Assembly: GCA_964555235.1 (NCBI GenBank)
Contig: CAZKRU010000023.1
Location: 1-54,965, forward strand
DNA length: 54,965 nucleotides
From: CAZKRU01 sp964555235
Lineage (GTDB): Bacteria > Verrucomicrobiota > Verrucomicrobiia > Methylacidiphilales > CAMAQI01
Direction: 5' to 3'
Shown piece after piece: positions 21,908-29,600 of the stretch. The notes under the pieces were generated by a model. It saw nothing but the letters and a program-made list of their open reading frames with translations. It did no database searches and was not told the DNA's origin. Position 1 is the stretch's first letter. Every line of letters starts with the position of its first letter. The translations under genes and the position numbers were made by a program.

Positions 21908-24865
21908 ATGTTAGACTGGGTGTTAAAGAAAATTTTCGGTTCGAAGAATCAGCGTGAAGTGAAGCGAATGCTTCCGATGGTGGACCGAATTAATCAATTT
22001 GAACGGGAATATCAGTCTCTCAGCGAGGCAGCCCTCATCGCCAAAACGGCAGAATTCCAAGAGCGAATCCGAAAAGGCGAAACGACCGAACAAATTCTTC
22101 CCGAAGCCTTTGGAGTGGTTAAAAATGCCTGCCGCCGTTTTACGGAGGCGAAGCGCCAGGTCAAAGTCCGGGGTCAGATGTTGGCTTGGGAGATGATCCC
22201 GTTTGATGTGCAGTTGATTGGTGGGATGGTGCTTCACAGTGGAAAAATTTCTGAAATGGCGACGGGCGAAGGAAAAACCCTCGTGGCGACTTTTCCGGCC
22301 TATCTCAATGCCTTGACCGGGCGTGGAGTTCATATTGTGACGGTGAATGATTATCTGGCGGCCCGTGATAGCGAATGGGTCGGAGAGGTTTACCGATATC
22401 TTGGTCTGACGGTCGGTTGTATCCAGCACGATGATCGCCCTGAAACGCGGCGGGCTCAATACACTTGCGATATTACTTACGGAACCAATAGCGAGTTTGG
22501 TTTTGATTACTTGCGTGATAACGGAATGGCGACTCGGTCGGAAGATCGGGTGCAGCGCGGTCACGCTTATGCGATTATTGATGAAGTCGATAGCATTCTC
22601 ATTGATGAAGCTCGGACGCCGTTGATTATCTCCGGGCCGGTGACGGTCTCGACGCACCAGTACGACAAGTTTCGTCCTCCCGTCGAAAAACTGGTTCAGC
22701 AACAGAACATCGAGTGTACGCGTTGGGCAATGGAGGCAAAAAAGCTCCTCGACGAAGGAAAGTCGAAGGAAGAGGCCGGACGACTTTTGCTCAAAGTGAA
22801 GCTGTCGATGCCGCGCAACAAGCAGTTGACGAAGTTGATCGAAGATCCGGATCTTCGTCGCGCTGTGGATGATGCGGAGCTCGTTCTTTACAACGACCCG
22901 CGCCGGTCGGAACTCTACAAGATGAAGGAAGAGGCCTACTTCACCATTGATGAGAAGTCGCACGAGACCGATTTGAGTGAAAAAGGTCGCAAGTTTTTAA
23001 ATCCAGACGATGACGACGCCTTTACGTTGCCTGATCTCATTACGAAGTTCCACGAGATTAATGAGAATGCTTCCCTCAGTGGAGAAGAAAAAGAGCGGAT
23101 GAAGCAGGAAGTTCAACTCGGTTATGAGGAGACAAGTCAGCGGGTTCATAATATTTCGCAGTTGCTCCGGGCTTATTGTCTTTTTGAAAAGGATGTTCAC
23201 TACGTCGTTCAGGAAAACAAGGTGATGATTGTGGATGAATTCACTGGACGTCTGATGCCGGGTCGCCGTTGGAGTGATGGATTGCATCAAGCCGTCGAAG
23301 CGAAAGAAGGGGTTCAGATTGATCGGGAATCCCAAACCCTAGCAACGATTACGATTCAAAATTACTTTCGTCTCTACGAGAAGCTCTCTGGGATGACCGG
23401 AACGGCTGAAACGGAAGCGAACGAGTTTCACGACATTTATAAGTTGGATGTTGTCGTGATTCCGACGCACCGGAATTGCATTCGAAATGATATTAACGAC
23501 AGTATTTTCAAAACGCGGCGCGCGAAATACAGCGCGATTGTCGATCGGATCAAGGAGCGGCATCTCAAAGGGCAGCCGCTTCTCGTCGGGACGATTTCAG
23601 TGGAGTCTTCGGAATTGATTTCGCGAATGCTCAAGCGTGAAGGAATTGTCCATAACGTTCTGAATGCGAAATACCATCAGCAGGAAGCGGAAATTGTGGC
23701 CCGTGCGGGACAGCGCGGCGCGGTGACGATTGCCACCAACATGGCAGGTCGCGGAACGGATATTAAGCTGGGTGCTGGTGTTGGGGAGGTGGGGGGACTC
23801 TATGTGATCGCGACCGAGCGGCATGAGGCACGACGGATTGATCGGCAGCTGCGGGGACGTTGTGCGCGTCAGGGCGATCCGGGGGAGTCGCAGTTTTATA
23901 TTTCCTTTGAAGATGATTTAATGCGGAACTTTGGAGATTCCCGACGGATCAGCAGCATGATGACGAAGTTGGGAATGGGCGATGAGGAAGAGTTGGAACA
24001 CCCGTGGCTCAATAAAGCGGTGGAATCGGCTCAGAAGCGGGTGGAGCAACGGAACTACACGGTTCGCAAGCATACGCTTCAATACGACGATGTCATGAAT
24101 CAGCAGCGCGATGTGATTTACTCGTTCCGCAGCCAGATCATGGAGAGCGAGCATCCGCGTCAGGAATTGTTCGAGGTGGTCGAGGAAGTGCTTCAGGGCG
24201 AAGTCGAGACACGACTGGCCGGAGGAGAGCCGGACTCGGAGGGATTAATCGGTTGGTTGAATCTTCATTTCCCCATTGGCTTCCGACGTGAGGACTTTGA
24301 TTGGAATCTCCCTGCGGAAGCGATCTCCAAAAAAGCATTGGATCGGATTCGTGAGGCGTATGACACGAAGGTGAAATTTGAGATGCCGGAGATGGTCGTT
24401 CAAATGGAGCGCTCCATGGTGCTTTCTTCGATCGATCGGCTCTGGCAGGAACATCTCTTCGCCATGGACGGACTTCGGACCAGCGTCGGTTTACGCGCTT
24501 ACGGACAGAAGGATCCGCTCATTGAATACAAGCAGGAAGCCTTTGTCATGTTTGAAGATCTGATGACGCGGATGAAAGCGGATGTCGTTACGAACCTCTT
24601 TAAATCAAGCGTCGCGATTCTTGCCTTTGAAAAGATGATGGCTTCCATGCCGCAACGGATGATTCACGAGGTTCCCGATTCCGGAATGGGTTCATCCGAG
24701 CCCGCCGAAGTGGAAAAGCCGAAGGAGCCCGAGATGGTTCTTCCGATCCGTCGCTCCGGCCCCAAGCTCGGTCGCAACGATGCGTGTCCGCTCGATCCGA
24801 ACAAAAAGTTTAAGAATTGCTGCGGCGCTTCCGGTGAGAAATATTGCTCGAAGATTGCGATGTAG
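21908..24865 (+). CDS. secA: Preprotein translocase ATPase SecA
   Basis: The motor that drives unfolded preproteins through SecYEG. With the start at 21908 (MLDWVLKKIFGSKNQREVKRM, the usual SecA N terminus) it has 985 residues. Landmarks: Walker A GEGKT at 120-124, VHIVTVNDYLAARD, YGTNSEFGFDYLRDN, DEVDSILIDEARTPLIISGP, GMTGTAETEA, VTIATNMAGRGTDIKLG, and the long scaffold helix with RWSDGLHQAVEAKEG. The C terminus has a SEC-C-like motif, but its first pair reads CPL rather than CPC and the last pair CCG rather than CHG, so zinc binding may be altered. The frame is open 47 codons further upstream, but that part overlaps the divergent gene and lacks family features. Confidence 0.97.
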   Translation: MLDWVLKKIFGSKNQREVKRMLPMVDRINQFEREYQSLSEAALIAKTAEFQERIRKGETTEQILPEAFGVVKNACRRFTEAKRQVKVRGQMLAWEMIPFDVQLIGGMVLHSGKISEMATGEGKTLVATFPAYLNALTGRGVHIVTVNDYLAARDSEWVGEVYRYLGLTVGCIQHDDRPETRRAQYTCDITYGTNSEFGFDYLRDNGMATRSEDRVQRGHAYAIIDEVDSILIDEARTPLIISGPVTVSTHQYDKFRPPVEKLVQQQNIECTRWAMEAKKLLDEGKSKEEAGRLLLKVKLSMPRNKQLTKLIEDPDLRRAVDDAELVLYNDPRRSELYKMKEEAYFTIDEKSHETDLSEKGRKFLNPDDDDAFTLPDLITKFHEINENASLSGEEKERMKQEVQLGYEETSQRVHNISQLLRAYCLFEKDVHYVVQENKVMIVDEFTGRLMPGRRWSDGLHQAVEAKEGVQIDRESQTLATITIQNYFRLYEKLSGMTGTAETEANEFHDIYKLDVVVIPTHRNCIRNDINDSIFKTRRAKYSAIVDRIKERHLKGQPLLVGTISVESSELISRMLKREGIVHNVLNAKYHQQEAEIVARAGQRGAVTIATNMAGRGTDIKLGAGVGEVGGLYVIATERHEARRIDRQLRGRCARQGDPGESQFYISFEDDLMRNFGDSRRISSMMTKLGMGDEEELEHPWLNKAVESAQKRVEQRNYTVRKHTLQYDDVMNQQRDVIYSFRSQIMESEHPRQELFEVVEEVLQGEVETRLAGGEPDSEGLIGWLNLHFPIGFRREDFDWNLPAEAISKKALDRIREAYDTKVKFEMPEMVVQMERSMVLSSIDRLWQEHLFAMDGLRTSVGLRAYGQKDPLIEYKQEAFVMFEDLMTRMKADVVTNLFKSSVAILAFEKMMASMPQRMIHEVPDSGMGSSEPAEVEKPKEPEMVLPIRRSGPKLGRNDACPLDPNKKFKNCCGASGEKYCSKIAM

Positions 24866-24917
24866 AGGTATTTGATCCGGGCTTGAATCGGAGGGAAGAT
24901 CGAGGTAGGCTTGTTGG

Positions 24918-25100
24918 ATGACGGCGTCCGAAAAAGTTCGTAGAGCGCAAGAATCTTTTTTGAGATTTCGCACACGCTGTTTTTGGTCCTACAAAAAGGA
25001 TGTCGTCATCAAAGAGGAAGATATTCAGTGGGTGGTCGAGGGGCTTCGTAAGTATGGAGGGAAAGAAGGTTTTTTGATTGCCGGTGAATTATGCCGCTAA
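24918..25100 (+). CDS. Small protein preceding the AbiEii-like nucleotidyltransferase (possible partner)
   Basis: Sixty residues, basic N-terminal helix (MTASEKVRRAQESFLRFRTR), then CFWSYKKDVVIKEEDIQWVV and EGLRKYGGKEGFLIAGEL. I recall short proteins with this W/EDI and KYGG pattern directly upstream of AbiEii-type nucleotidyltransferases, but cannot verify it here. The stop lies inside the next gene: the frames overlap by ten bases at 25091-25100, strongly suggesting translational coupling. It has no signal peptide or membrane span. A role as antitoxin or stabilising partner is inference from position. The Shine-Dalgarno sequence is weak. Confidence 0.68.
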   Translation: MTASEKVRRAQESFLRFRTRCFWSYKKDVVIKEEDIQWVVEGLRKYGGKEGFLIAGELCR

Positions 25101-25915
25101 CGCCGTTCCAGACCGAGGTTTTCAAGACCATTGGTCACAACAGATCCTCATTCAGTTATATCGCCGGAGGAACCGCGCTTCATGCTCGAAAAGAAGGGGC
25201 TCGTTTCTCAGATGACATTGATGTTTTTCATGACTTGGATGACGCCTTGTTGAAATCTGTTTCAAAAGATGAAGAGGGGCTGGTGAAGGCTGGATACCAG
25301 GTTGAATGGGTGTTGAAGCAAAATTCCTTTCACCGAGCGACTGTTTCCAAGCTCGATTTATCGATCGTGATGGAGTGGGCCAGGGACTCGGCTTTCCGTT
25401 TTTTTCCGGTAATTGAAGATCCGGAAGTCGGCTATCGTCTGCATGATGTTGACTTGGCCACCAATAAGGTTTTGGCTTGTGCGGGTCGTTCGGAATCTAG
25501 GGATTTCTTCGATGTGATTCATCTTGATAAGCATTACCTTTCACTTGGGGCGATGGCTTGGGCGGCTTGCGGTAAGGACGAAGGTTATACTCCCGATTTG
25601 ATTTTGGAACAAATGAGTCGAAATTCCCGATTTCGCGCCCAAGATTTTGAAAAAATGGAAATCAATCCACCCGTTGACGTCAAGGAGCTCAAACTTCAAT
25701 GGATCGACTGCCTTGCAAAGGCCAAAGCGTTTGTTGCGATCATGCCTCCTGAGACCGTTGGATCACTCTTTCTCAGGAATGGGAAACCGATTGCTCCTGA
25801 AAGTCCTGCTTTAGTCGACTGCGAAGTTCACAAGGGTTCGATGGGTGGAGCTTGGCCGAAGTTGATCATAACTCAACCCGAATTCCCTCAAGGTTTACGC
25901 AAAGACCTTGTTTAG
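25091..25915 (+). CDS. AbiEii/AbiGii-type nucleotidyltransferase (type IV toxin family)
   Basis: A 274-residue protein with the nucleotidyltransferase fold of the AbiEii/MenT family (PF08843-like). The catalytic core is IAGGTALHARKEGARFSDDI with GG at 26-27 and DDID at 41-44. A second conserved block lies in LATNKVLACAGRSESRDFFDVI, where this family has a Lys and a K-x(n)-R-x-x-R-D-x-x-D arrangement. Members act as growth-arresting toxins, some by adding nucleotides to tRNA, or as phage-defence modules. It overlaps the small upstream gene by ten bases. Base composition looks lower in GC than secA upstream. Whether it is a toxin here or a housekeeping nucleotidyltransferase cannot be read from sequence. 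Confidence 0.82.
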   Translation: MPLTPFQTEVFKTIGHNRSSFSYIAGGTALHARKEGARFSDDIDVFHDLDDALLKSVSKDEEGLVKAGYQVEWVLKQNSFHRATVSKLDLSIVMEWARDSAFRFFPVIEDPEVGYRLHDVDLATNKVLACAGRSESRDFFDVIHLDKHYLSLGAMAWAACGKDEGYTPDLILEQMSRNSRFRAQDFEKMEINPPVDVKELKLQWIDCLAKAKAFVAIMPPETVGSLFLRNGKPIAPESPALVDCEVHKGSMGGAWPKLIITQPEFPQGLRKDLV

Positions 25916-25938
25916 AAGTAGCGAGCTTAATCAACATC

Positions 25939-27354
25939 GTGGGACCCTTACTAACAGCCATTTTGATCGTAAAAAACGAGGAAGCTCGTTTGGCAAGGTG
26001 TCTCACTCCACTGAAGGCGGCTGGGTGCGAGTTGGTGGTGACGGATACGGGATCGACGGATCGGACGGTGGAGATTGCGAAATCGTTCGGGGCTCGGATT
26101 TTTCATTTTCCCTGGAACGGAAACGAATCGGATGCGCGAAACGTCTCCTTGCGGGAAGCGACAGGACGCTGGGTTTTTTGGGTGGATGCGGATGAGACGG
26201 TCGACTCCGTTCTGGTGAAATCGCTCCAAGACGAATTATCAAAATACGATGCAGATCCTCGCTACCAGTCGGGAAGTGTCGTGATGCGGAATCTGTATCA
26301 AGGGACCTCGACGAGTTTGACTCCGTTGCTGCGGATTGCGCGTCGTCGTCCCGATCTTCAATTTGTGGGAGCGATTCATCCGCAACTCAATTTTCAGCAG
26401 GAGATCTTCACGCTCTCGGGGATTTTAGAGCATGACGGCTATCGATGGACTCCCGAACAGCGTCGACGGAAGGCGGAGCATATGCGACGTCACCTCGAGC
26501 CACTTTGTCAGGGGGAAAAGCCTCCGTTCCATCGGTATTGTGAGTTGCTTTCGGTTCTGCTCATTGGTGACGATCGGGAGGTTTTTTTTCAGCAGTGGAA
26601 ACGAATGAAGAATTACTCTCCGGAAGAGCGTTTACATGGGCCTTACGCGCATTATTGGAGGGAAAATTCGACCAATCTCTTTCAGTTTTTTGCGCGACAG
26701 GATGATTTTGAGTCTGGATTGCCGTGGGCGGAAGAGTTGCTTTCGGTGACTCCTTCCCAACTCGGGGCGCGGTTTTATCTACTGCAACGTTCCGTGCGGG
26801 ATCGGGATCGGAAAAAGGTGGGGGAACATTCGGAACAGATTCTATCAATTGCTTCGAGGCCGTCAGAATTTTACAATACGATTTATCCGGAACAGCAAGT
26901 TCTCCCGGCGCGGGCTTGGAATTGGTGGGCGGCAGGCGATTTTTCAACGGTCTCCGAATGTCTTTTGACGCCCAAAACATTGCCGACGCTTCTGGTGGCA
27001 CAGCGAGAGAGGGGCGAAGTGTTGACGATTTCTGAAAAACGACTTCAAGCGTTGTTAAAAGTCGTCGCCGAACTTCAATTTGGGAAAATGGATAAAGCCT
27101 TGATTCCTTCTCGATTGATTGCGGTGGAACGATTGATTGATGAAACGCCATCGCTGGTTTCGTGCTTAGCGTTGATTCTTCAAGCGGTTTTGATGGGAAT
27201 GCTGGAACGTTGGATTGATCTTCTGAAACCATTGGAGCGTTTGGCGAACGAATATTCGGAAGAGCGTTGGCTCTCGCTGGCGTTGGAGCGACTCGGGCCG
27301 AAAGAGCCACTTCTCTTGGAGACGATTGAAGTGCGGAATTTACATCAAAATTGA
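25939..27354 (+). CDS. Family 2 glycosyltransferase with C-terminal helical region
   Basis: A 471-residue protein. The GT2 domain begins LLTAILIVKNEEARLARCLT, followed by VVTDTGSTDRTVEIAKSFGA, NESDARNVSLREATGRWVFW and the metal/nucleotide-binding DADE of WVDADETVDS. After about residue 220 the sequence becomes helical with TPR-like character (LPWAEELLSVTPSQLGARFYLL). This is the arrangement of the SunS-like GT2/TPR proteins. It should transfer a sugar from an NDP-sugar in the cytoplasm; the acceptor is unknown. The GTG at 25939 is taken as start because it directly precedes the first strand; the frame continues 29 codons upstream, overlapping the previous gene. Confidence 0.88.
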   Translation: MGPLLTAILIVKNEEARLARCLTPLKAAGCELVVTDTGSTDRTVEIAKSFGARIFHFPWNGNESDARNVSLREATGRWVFWVDADETVDSVLVKSLQDELSKYDADPRYQSGSVVMRNLYQGTSTSLTPLLRIARRRPDLQFVGAIHPQLNFQQEIFTLSGILEHDGYRWTPEQRRRKAEHMRRHLEPLCQGEKPPFHRYCELLSVLLIGDDREVFFQQWKRMKNYSPEERLHGPYAHYWRENSTNLFQFFARQDDFESGLPWAEELLSVTPSQLGARFYLLQRSVRDRDRKKVGEHSEQILSIASRPSEFYNTIYPEQQVLPARAWNWWAAGDFSTVSECLLTPKTLPTLLVAQRERGEVLTISEKRLQALLKVVAELQFGKMDKALIPSRLIAVERLIDETPSLVSCLALILQAVLMGMLERWIDLLKPLERLANEYSEERWLSLALERLGPKEPLLLETIEVRNLHQN

Positions 27355-27411
27355 AGAATTCGATTCATGGATAGACCTTGAAGCATCTTATACAACCAAG
27401 AAAATCCTAAT

Positions 27412-27804
27412 ATGAAATTAATGCGATCTCTGGCTATTTTCTATTGCTTAAGCTTTCTCGCACAGGCTCAGATAGATTCCAATGATCGAGATAACTACGA
27501 AGCCAGATTCAAAGCCCGATATTATAGTTGGCTCGCGGCCATTTATAATAAGCCAGAAGCTCTTCTTTCGAGCGATAGTCGTACTTTCACGGATTTCCCA
27601 GAGTTTAAAGAGATTGTGAAGCTTGGAGAACCTGCACTTCCAGTCATCGCGCGTGAGATCGAGCGCAAAAGCGATATGTCTGTGTTCCTTGGAGAAGCTA
27701 TTTTGCAGATTACAAAATGGAAACGCTCTGATTTTAATACAAATTCACTACAGGAATTGAATAAAATGCTTTTGCAGCGGCTTCGAGAAAAACGGATCAT
27801 TTGA
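27412..27804 (+). CDS. Small secreted hypothetical protein with a HEAT-like segment
   Basis: A 130-residue protein with a signal peptide (MKLMRSLAIFYCLSFLAQAQ). The mature part is helical: FTDFPEFKEIVKLGEPALPV followed by an IEREIERKS-like helix resembles a single HEAT-type repeat, then a Lys/Arg-rich end (LLQRLREKRII). It has no recognised family. It is richer in A+T than its neighbours, suggesting recent arrival or weak selection. The gap to the glycosyltransferase is 57 bases, so co-transcription is possible but uncertain. Confidence 0.65.
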   Translation: MKLMRSLAIFYCLSFLAQAQIDSNDRDNYEARFKARYYSWLAAIYNKPEALLSSDSRTFTDFPEFKEIVKLGEPALPVIAREIERKSDMSVFLGEAILQITKWKRSDFNTNSLQELNKMLLQRLREKRII

Positions 27805-27828
27805 GATTGAATATGATATTGACGCCTC

Positions 27829-27883
27829 TCCGCAGGCGTCCGGATTTTAGGAGCGGACCGGTGCGGAGACCGGTCCCGACCAA
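27829..27883. repeat. TGGTAGGG-family REPIN-like element, copy 6 (decayed ends)
   Basis: The left hairpin GACGCCTCTCCGCAGGCGTC (27831-27850) is identical to the one at 9305-9324. The right half GGACCGGTGCGGAGACCGGT ends CCCGACCA instead of CCCTACCA. It fills the gap between two convergent genes and may also serve as a bidirectional terminator. Confidence 0.75.
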
Positions 27884-27884
27884 G

Positions 27885-28841
27885 TTAAATGGAATTGAGT
27901 TGCTCTTCGGCCCGGGAGAGAAGCCGGACGGTTGCCAGAGCGAGGGAGGTTCCAAAGCGGGCGCGGGATCCGCCACGAAGTCCTTTGGCAAAGGTCTGAA
28001 GCATGTTTTGCATCGGAGTGAGTTGATTTTCCAAGGGAATCGGAGTGTAGACCAACGGAGCGGGGGAGACGGTTTTGTAGCGGTCATCAAAGTCAGCCGT
28101 TGCCTCGCTCAGGCTGGATTCAGCATCACTGGTGAGTCGATAAATTCGGGTCGGAGTGTAGACGGAAAGAGTCCGTTGTTTTTGGGCAAAGAGCCGGCCG
28201 GCTTGAACCCAAACGGTTTGGGTCTTTGAAAAATCAATACGGAGATTGATGAGGTCGAATTGACCGGGAGCGGTTTCGGGGCCACCCCCGAGGGCGAGGA
28301 TATGTTCTGGATAACTCTCCATCAAATCGAGCGCGAGGGAGAGATCATGCGGGCACCAATCCCAGAGGGTTGGGGTATCCGTTCGAAACGGGCCCCACGC
28401 GCCGCCTTCGGAGACGATCAAGCGAATTTCCTCCTGACGATCGCGAAGAAGTTGCCGTAATTTTTGATAACCGGGATGGAAAAGCTGGATGTGATTAACG
28501 AGAACGGGAGTTTCTGAGTTGGAGACTTCGCGGTGAATTTCCTCCGCCTCCGCGAGGTTGAGGCAGAGCGGTTTTTCGACGATGACCGGCTTGTGTGCTT
28601 TGAGGCAGGCTCGCAAATAAGGAATATGGGTTTCGGGCGGAGTGGCGAGGATGATGGCATCGCAATCGGATTCGATGACTTTTTCAACTTCGCGAACGAT
28701 TCGGGTTTCCGGTTTGAGAAAAGCAACACTGCCGGGATTGTTGGAGCAGACGACGGAGAGTTGAAATTCCTCGGGAAGCGATTGGACGGTTTTGACATGA
28801 ATCCGGCCCCAACGTCCACATCCAACCAGTCCAATGCGCAT
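27885..28841 (-). CDS. Gfo/Idh/MocA family oxidoreductase
   Basis: A 318-residue NAD(P)-dependent dehydrogenase-like protein. The N terminus is MRIGLVGCGRWGRIHVKTVQ, a GxGxxG Rossmann loop. CDAIILATPPETHIPYLRAC and the catalytic-type EKP motif (HKPVIVEKPLCLNLAEAEEI) follow, then the C-terminal alpha/beta domain with WDWCPHDLSLALDLM. Members oxidise sugars, inositols or NDP-sugars. It is five bases after the cupin gene, so the pair may modify one sugar, for example an NDP-sugar for surface glycans. The substrate is not readable. Confidence 0.9.
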   Translation of the reverse strand: MRIGLVGCGRWGRIHVKTVQSLPEEFQLSVVCSNNPGSVAFLKPETRIVREVEKVIESDCDAIILATPPETHIPYLRACLKAHKPVIVEKPLCLNLAEAEEIHREVSNSETPVLVNHIQLFHPGYQKLRQLLRDRQEEIRLIVSEGGAWGPFRTDTPTLWDWCPHDLSLALDLMESYPEHILALGGGPETAPGQFDLINLRIDFSKTQTVWVQAGRLFAQKQRTLSVYTPTRIYRLTSDAESSLSEATADFDDRYKTVSPAPLVYTPIPLENQLTPMQNMLQTFAKGLRGGSRARFGTSLALATVRLLSRAEEQLNSI

Positions 28842-28846
28842 AGGCG

Positions 28847-29257
28847 TCAGGAGGAAAATTCCTTCATCCGGGCTTCCGGAATAATGGAGGGAATGCGAAC
28901 CGTATCGGCTTCATAATTGGCCATGTGCCGATCATTTTTCGCAAAGACAAACATGGTGGATGGTTCGGTGAAAAGCATGGCGTGATCGTATTGAGGAGGG
29001 GTGTAAAAGAGTTGGCCTGCCGTGATTCGAAATTCCTCAGGGGCTTCGGTGCTTCCGGTCGGTCGATGGTAATAATAGAGGGCGCCGGATTGAATCCAGC
29101 AGTAGTGATCATCGGTTTTGTGATAGTGATTGGCACGAACGGCGCCTGGAGTGGAAGTAATGACGGCGACGCTGGCGATGGGAGAATCGACGAGATTTTG
29201 AATTTCGCCGCGAAGATCGCGGAACGGAGGACGAAGCGGGACGAACGTTTCACTCAT
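28847..29257 (-). CDS. Cupin-fold protein, possibly a sugar-nucleotide isomerase/epimerase-like enzyme
   Basis: A 136-residue single-cupin protein starting MSETFVPLRPPFRDLRGEIQ. The cupin motif is seen at GAVRANHYHKTDDHYCWIQS (HxH plus acidic position), followed by GALYYYHRP and the second motif GQLFYTPPQYDHAMLF. The D-x-RG opening and strand order resemble RmlC/WxcM/FdtA-type proteins acting on dTDP-sugars, but the active-site match is partial. It is co-directional with the Gfo/Idh/MocA gene five bases downstream, which supports a sugar-modifying pair. A longer in-frame start at 29311 lies in repeat DNA and was not chosen. Confidence 0.8.
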   Translation of the reverse strand: MSETFVPLRPPFRDLRGEIQNLVDSPIASVAVITSTPGAVRANHYHKTDDHYCWIQSGALYYYHRPTGSTEAPEEFRITAGQLFYTPPQYDHAMLFTEPSTMFVFAKNDRHMANYEADTVRIPSIIPEARMKEFSS

Positions 29258-29309
29258 GGGGAGAAGTCGTAGCAGGTTAACCGCAGAGATCCATCCAAAA
29301 CCGAAGAAC

Positions 29310-29580
29310 ATTTCTCGCGCTGAGGACGCAGCACTCGCTGAGGATTAAACCCATTCGGGGTAAAACCCCGCCGAGATTTCATTCGCCAAAATGGTGAATG
29401 AAATTGAAGGGGAAATCGGCCTCAAAAAACCGCTCTTTCAGGGGGGATTTTTATGAGGAAAATTTTGGAATAGAGGGGGTTTATTGCAAAATTTGGGTTA
29501 AACCTGAAAACGGCGATTGGAAGGAATGAAAGAAAAACAATCTTCCTCTGCGAGCTCAGCGGTCTCTGCGCGAGGGATAA
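29310..29580. repeat. Repeat- and hairpin-rich intergenic region
   Basis: The 343-base gap between the cupin and the aldehyde dehydrogenase holds no credible gene. It contains TTTCTCGCGCTGAG, also found at about 32931, a hairpin CGGGG-TAAAA-CCCCG (29356-29370), a second hairpin ATTTCATTCGCC-AAAAT-GGTGAATGAAAT (29376-29404, one wobble pair) and a decayed inverse CTCAGCGGTCTCTGCGCGAG near 29555. The hairpins may terminate the dehydrogenase transcript. Confidence 0.6.
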
Positions 29581-29600
29581 ATATTTTTTAGAAGCCGCAG

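Noticed and set aside
21923..22963. 346-codon open frame on the minus strand inside secA
   Set aside because: Fully antisense to the conserved ATPase core of SecA; its translation shows no domain and is an artefact of codon bias.
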